Assembly (NCBI RefSeq): GCF_000304475.1 | Contig: NC_018943.1 | Coordinates: forward strand, 310,001 to 374,000 | Source: Kazachstania africana CBS 2517 | Taxonomy: Eukaryota; Ascomycota; Saccharomycetes; Saccharomycetales; Saccharomycetaceae | Reading direction: 5' to 3' | Length of the DNA: 64,000 nt | Shown here: positions 61,422-64,000 of the stretch, one piece after another | How the letters are laid out: the number at the start of each line of letters is the position of its first letter | How positions within the stretch are numbered: position 1 is the stretch's first letter | Notes under the pieces: model-generated | Databases searched by the model: none | Seen by the model: only the letters and a program-made list of their open reading frames with translations | What the model was told of the DNA's origin: nothing | Position numbers and translations under genes: made by a program

Positions 61422-62410
61422 TTGGTTTAGTACAATCCTCTTAAGCCAATGTTTCTTATTGCAAACCCTTTTAACAAGTTTATATGCGTATTTGTAATTT
61501 CCTCGATGTTACTAATTTGCCTTGCAAATCAAGTCCGATAATCGAATCAATTTTAAGATAAATTGAATATCGAGGAAACAAAGTATGTAAGCAAGAAAAT
61601 CGAATACACAGTCACGTCTATAGTAAGGACATGCTGGTTATGGCAAACATAACACTAGCTAATGTGGTCTGCTTAACTGGGAATGCCTAAATGAGAGCCA
61701 ATGAAGTGGCAAAACAACATATGTATGGGCATCGAGGAATATAACGAATGGGTGCGTGCCCGGCTGTTATTATAAAGATTCTTTTGATCACGTGCCACAG
61801 ATTGGGAATGGCCTATATCTCACTGTTGCTCGACTAGGAAAGTGTATCCGTACTGCCTAGGATAACCCTGCACCTACTACAAGTGGCAGTAATCTGGCAC
61901 AAACTCTGCCACATCAAAATTTCTGATTTCTAACGACTCACAGAGCTAATTACGAGAGCAAATTAAAATAGATGCCAACTTACACCAACCGAAGGCCAGA
62001 GAAACAACTGTAGAAACAACAGGGCTCACTGAATGCTCTCCCATGAGCAATGCTGCGGAATGTCACTCGACCGTCTGCTGCCAAATGCCTAAAGTTCGAT
62101 TCCAAATGCCATTTTGGTCGTTCTTCTCATCATTAGTCGTTTCTAATGACTTCGTTTTTTTTTTTTCCATCTTTTGTGCGTAGTAAAAATGGCAGTTGCA
62201 ATTCTCGAGGTGAAATATATAATAAACATTTGTATATAGGAGACAAGCATTCCTGATTAGAATAGAAGGTGTCGAAAGAAAAGTCGCTTGCAGACAATTT
62301 GCTAGTACACTTACTCATATTAATCGTCAAATAAGCACTGACTTTGTCCTTTTCATCCTGTTCTTTTGATCCAGGTACAATAATTAGATAGAGAAAAAAA
62401 ATAATTGAAC
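61422..62410. other. Intergenic between COX17 and LCB1
   Basis: This 989-base gap is the divergent promoter of COX17 and LCB1. It has a CACGTG E-box near 61779. I see no trace of SOF1 or PSR1 and no other gene. The frame at 62133-62330 is not credible. Confidence 0.5.
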
Positions 62411-64000
62411 ATGAATACTATAATTCCTGAAGTATTACCAAGTTCCATTCCTATTCCTGAGTTCGTTGTGACATCTTTCTCATACACTCTATACTTTCTT
62501 CATTTAGTGTTGAATAGAGTACCTGGCGGACATTATGTCACAAGTTATTTGAGTAAATCTACTCATGATGATCCATATAGAACTGCCGTGGAAATAGGTT
62601 TGATCCTTTATGGTATCTACTACTACTTATCTAAGCCACAGCAAAGGAAGGGATTGCAATCAAATAGACCAAATTTAACACCTGCTGAGATTGATAATCT
62701 CATTGATGAATGGGAACCTGAACCAATTACTGATGCCGCGGAAACCCGTGATTTCTGGAGATTAGCTAAGATTCCAGTGGTAATTGGCTCTGGTGCTAAT
62801 AATTACATTAATTTTACCCGTGATAACGATAAAGAAAGATTCGAAAATGTCTTCAATTTAACTTCAATGAATTTCTTACAATTATCAAAGAAAGACGAAG
62901 TCGTTCAAGTTGCAAAACAGACGATAAAGAATTATGGTGTTGGTGCATGTGGTCCTGCAGGTTTTTATGGTAATCAAGACGTTCATAACAATCTTGAATA
63001 CAATTTAGCCAAATTTTTCAATACTGAAGGTGCCGTCTTATATGGTCAAGATTTCTGTGTTTCTCCATCTGTTATTCCTGCTTTCACTAAGCGTGGTGAT
63101 GTGATCATTGCTGATAATCAGGTTTCCCTTTCGTTACAAAACGCATTACAATTAAGTAGATCCACAGTTTACTATTTTGAACATAATGACATGGAACATC
63201 TAGATGCTATGCTAACTGAGATAAATGAATCAGAAAAGAGGGAAAACTTACCTGCAATTCCAAGAAAGTTTATTGTTACTGAAGGTATTTTCCATAACTC
63301 TGGTGATATTGCTCCTCTACCAGATTTAGTTAGATTAAAATTGAAACACAAATTTAGATTATTTGTTGATGAAACTTTATCATTAGGTGTCTTAGGTAAG
63401 ACAGGTCGTGGTTTAACTGAACATTTCAACATGGATCGTGCCTCTTCGGTCGATATCACTGTCGGTTCCATGGCTGTGGCCCTTGGTTCATCAGGCGGTT
63501 TCGCACTTGGTGATAAAGTCATGTCAAACCATCAACATATCGGTTCTAACGCTTACTGTTTCTCTGCCTGTTTACCTGCCTACACTACAACTGCCGTTTC
63601 TAAAGTTTTAGAAATCATGGATAATGATAATTCTGCTGTATCGAAATTACAAAGATTGAGTAAATTATTATTCGATAAATTTAATAAAAATGAAAAGATC
63701 AAAAATTTTTTTGAAATAATTTCTGATGAAAATTCTCCAATCTTACATTTAAAATTAAATGACCAATTCAGATCAAATGTGTTTGGTTACACGCAAGAAT
63801 TATTATATGATACAATGGTTCAATTACAAAAGAAGAGTGTTACCAACAAATATTTCGAACCAAGTGAGATGGAGGAAAAATTTTTGCAAGATATTGTGGA
63901 CGATACCCTTAAGACATGGAACGTACTAATAACCAGAAACATAATCATTGCTAAACACGAAACGTTACCTATTGTTCCAAGTTTGAAAATTTGTTGCAAT
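62411..64000 (+). CDS. LCB1: Serine palmitoyltransferase subunit Lcb1, 3' end missing
   Basis: The frame opens with ATG at 62411 and runs off the right edge after 530 codons; S. cerevisiae Lcb1 has 558. Lcb1 with Lcb2 and Tsc3 makes serine palmitoyltransferase, the first step of sphingolipid synthesis, in the ER. One membrane segment lies near residues 55-78. The aminotransferase-like domain has TEGIFHNSGDIAPLPDLVRLK and VDETLSLGVLGKTGRGL. Where Lcb2 has the PLP-binding Lys, this protein has GSMAVALGSSGGF, without Lys, as in other Lcb1 subunits. In S. cerevisiae it lies on chromosome XIII, so COX17-LCB1 is a new junction. Confidence 0.95.
   Translation, partial: MNTIIPEVLPSSIPIPEFVVTSFSYTLYFLHLVLNRVPGGHYVTSYLSKSTHDDPYRTAVEIGLILYGIYYYLSKPQQRKGLQSNRPNLTPAEIDNLIDEWEPEPITDAAETRDFWRLAKIPVVIGSGANNYINFTRDNDKERFENVFNLTSMNFLQLSKKDEVVQVAKQTIKNYGVGACGPAGFYGNQDVHNNLEYNLAKFFNTEGAVLYGQDFCVSPSVIPAFTKRGDVIIADNQVSLSLQNALQLSRSTVYYFEHNDMEHLDAMLTEINESEKRENLPAIPRKFIVTEGIFHNSGDIAPLPDLVRLKLKHKFRLFVDETLSLGVLGKTGRGLTEHFNMDRASSVDITVGSMAVALGSSGGFALGDKVMSNHQHIGSNAYCFSACLPAYTTTAVSKVLEIMDNDNSAVSKLQRLSKLLFDKFNKNEKIKNFFEIISDENSPILHLKLNDQFRSNVFGYTQELLYDTMVQLQKKSVTNKYFEPSEMEEKFLQDIVDDTLKTWNVLITRNIIIAKHETLPIVPSLKICCN

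Noticed and set aside
61778..61785. ATCACGTG, a possible centromere CDEI element
   Set aside because: No AT-rich spacer of about 80 bases and no CDEIII-like sequence follow; most likely an ordinary E-box.

Overview
The window is nuclear DNA of a budding yeast of the family Saccharomycetaceae. AT-rich sequence, compact mostly intronless genes, TACTAAC branch points, and gene order all point there. Most protein calls rest on strong similarity to Saccharomyces cerevisiae proteins recalled from memory, and runs of neighbours in the same order support them. Each block follows one S. cerevisiae track and lacks some expected neighbours (TYS1, SOF1, PSR1), which fits a species that descends from the whole-genome duplication. 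Kazachstania or Naumovozyma are possible, but the genus cannot be fixed from the sequence alone.

Layout. Block A (1-20.7 kb) follows S. cerevisiae chromosome XV right arm: SLY41 (cut by the window start), SNU66, NOP58, DGK1, RPL20, SPS4, SFG1, COT1, FAA1, HSH49. An HSP30-type gene is inserted between COT1 and FAA1. A short secreted/GPI-type gene (55 aa) and PSH1 follow, then tRNA-Asn and an LTR-like AT-rich stretch. Block B (25-30.8 kb) is TSL1-CUE4-CAC2 (as on chromosome XIII), ending near tRNA-Gly. Block C (32-55.4 kb) matches YGR174C-YGR187C: CBP4, ERG1, ATF2, PBP1, OKP1, RNR4, TIM13, QCR9 (with a 71-nt intron after its ATG), UBR1, TFG1, HGH1. Block D (55.7-61.4 kb) is EMC6-PUF3-YEH1-COX17 (chromosome XII left arm). 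LCB1, cut by the window end, closes the sequence.

The genes are mostly housekeeping: splicing (SNU66, HSH49), ribosome and snoRNP biogenesis (NOP58, RPL20, HGH1), lipid and sterol metabolism (DGK1, FAA1, ERG1, ATF2, YEH1, LCB1), mitochondrial biogenesis (CBP4, TIM13, QCR9, COX17, PUF3), chromatin and kinetochore (PSH1, CAC2, OKP1), and DNA precursor supply (RNR4). I see no new multi-gene system.

The more interesting material is regulatory or small: two Mcm1-Fkh composite sites upstream of SFG1, a perfect middle-sporulation element upstream of SPS4, near-identical RRPE/PAC modules at NOP58 and HGH1, two X-boxes plus a doubled MCB upstream of RNR4, two abutting Puf3 sites in the COX17 3' region 3 kb from PUF3 itself, a His/Cys repeat micro-ORF, an unannotated secreted peptide gene, and two unidentified short reading frames at block junctions or in the UBR1-TFG1 gap.
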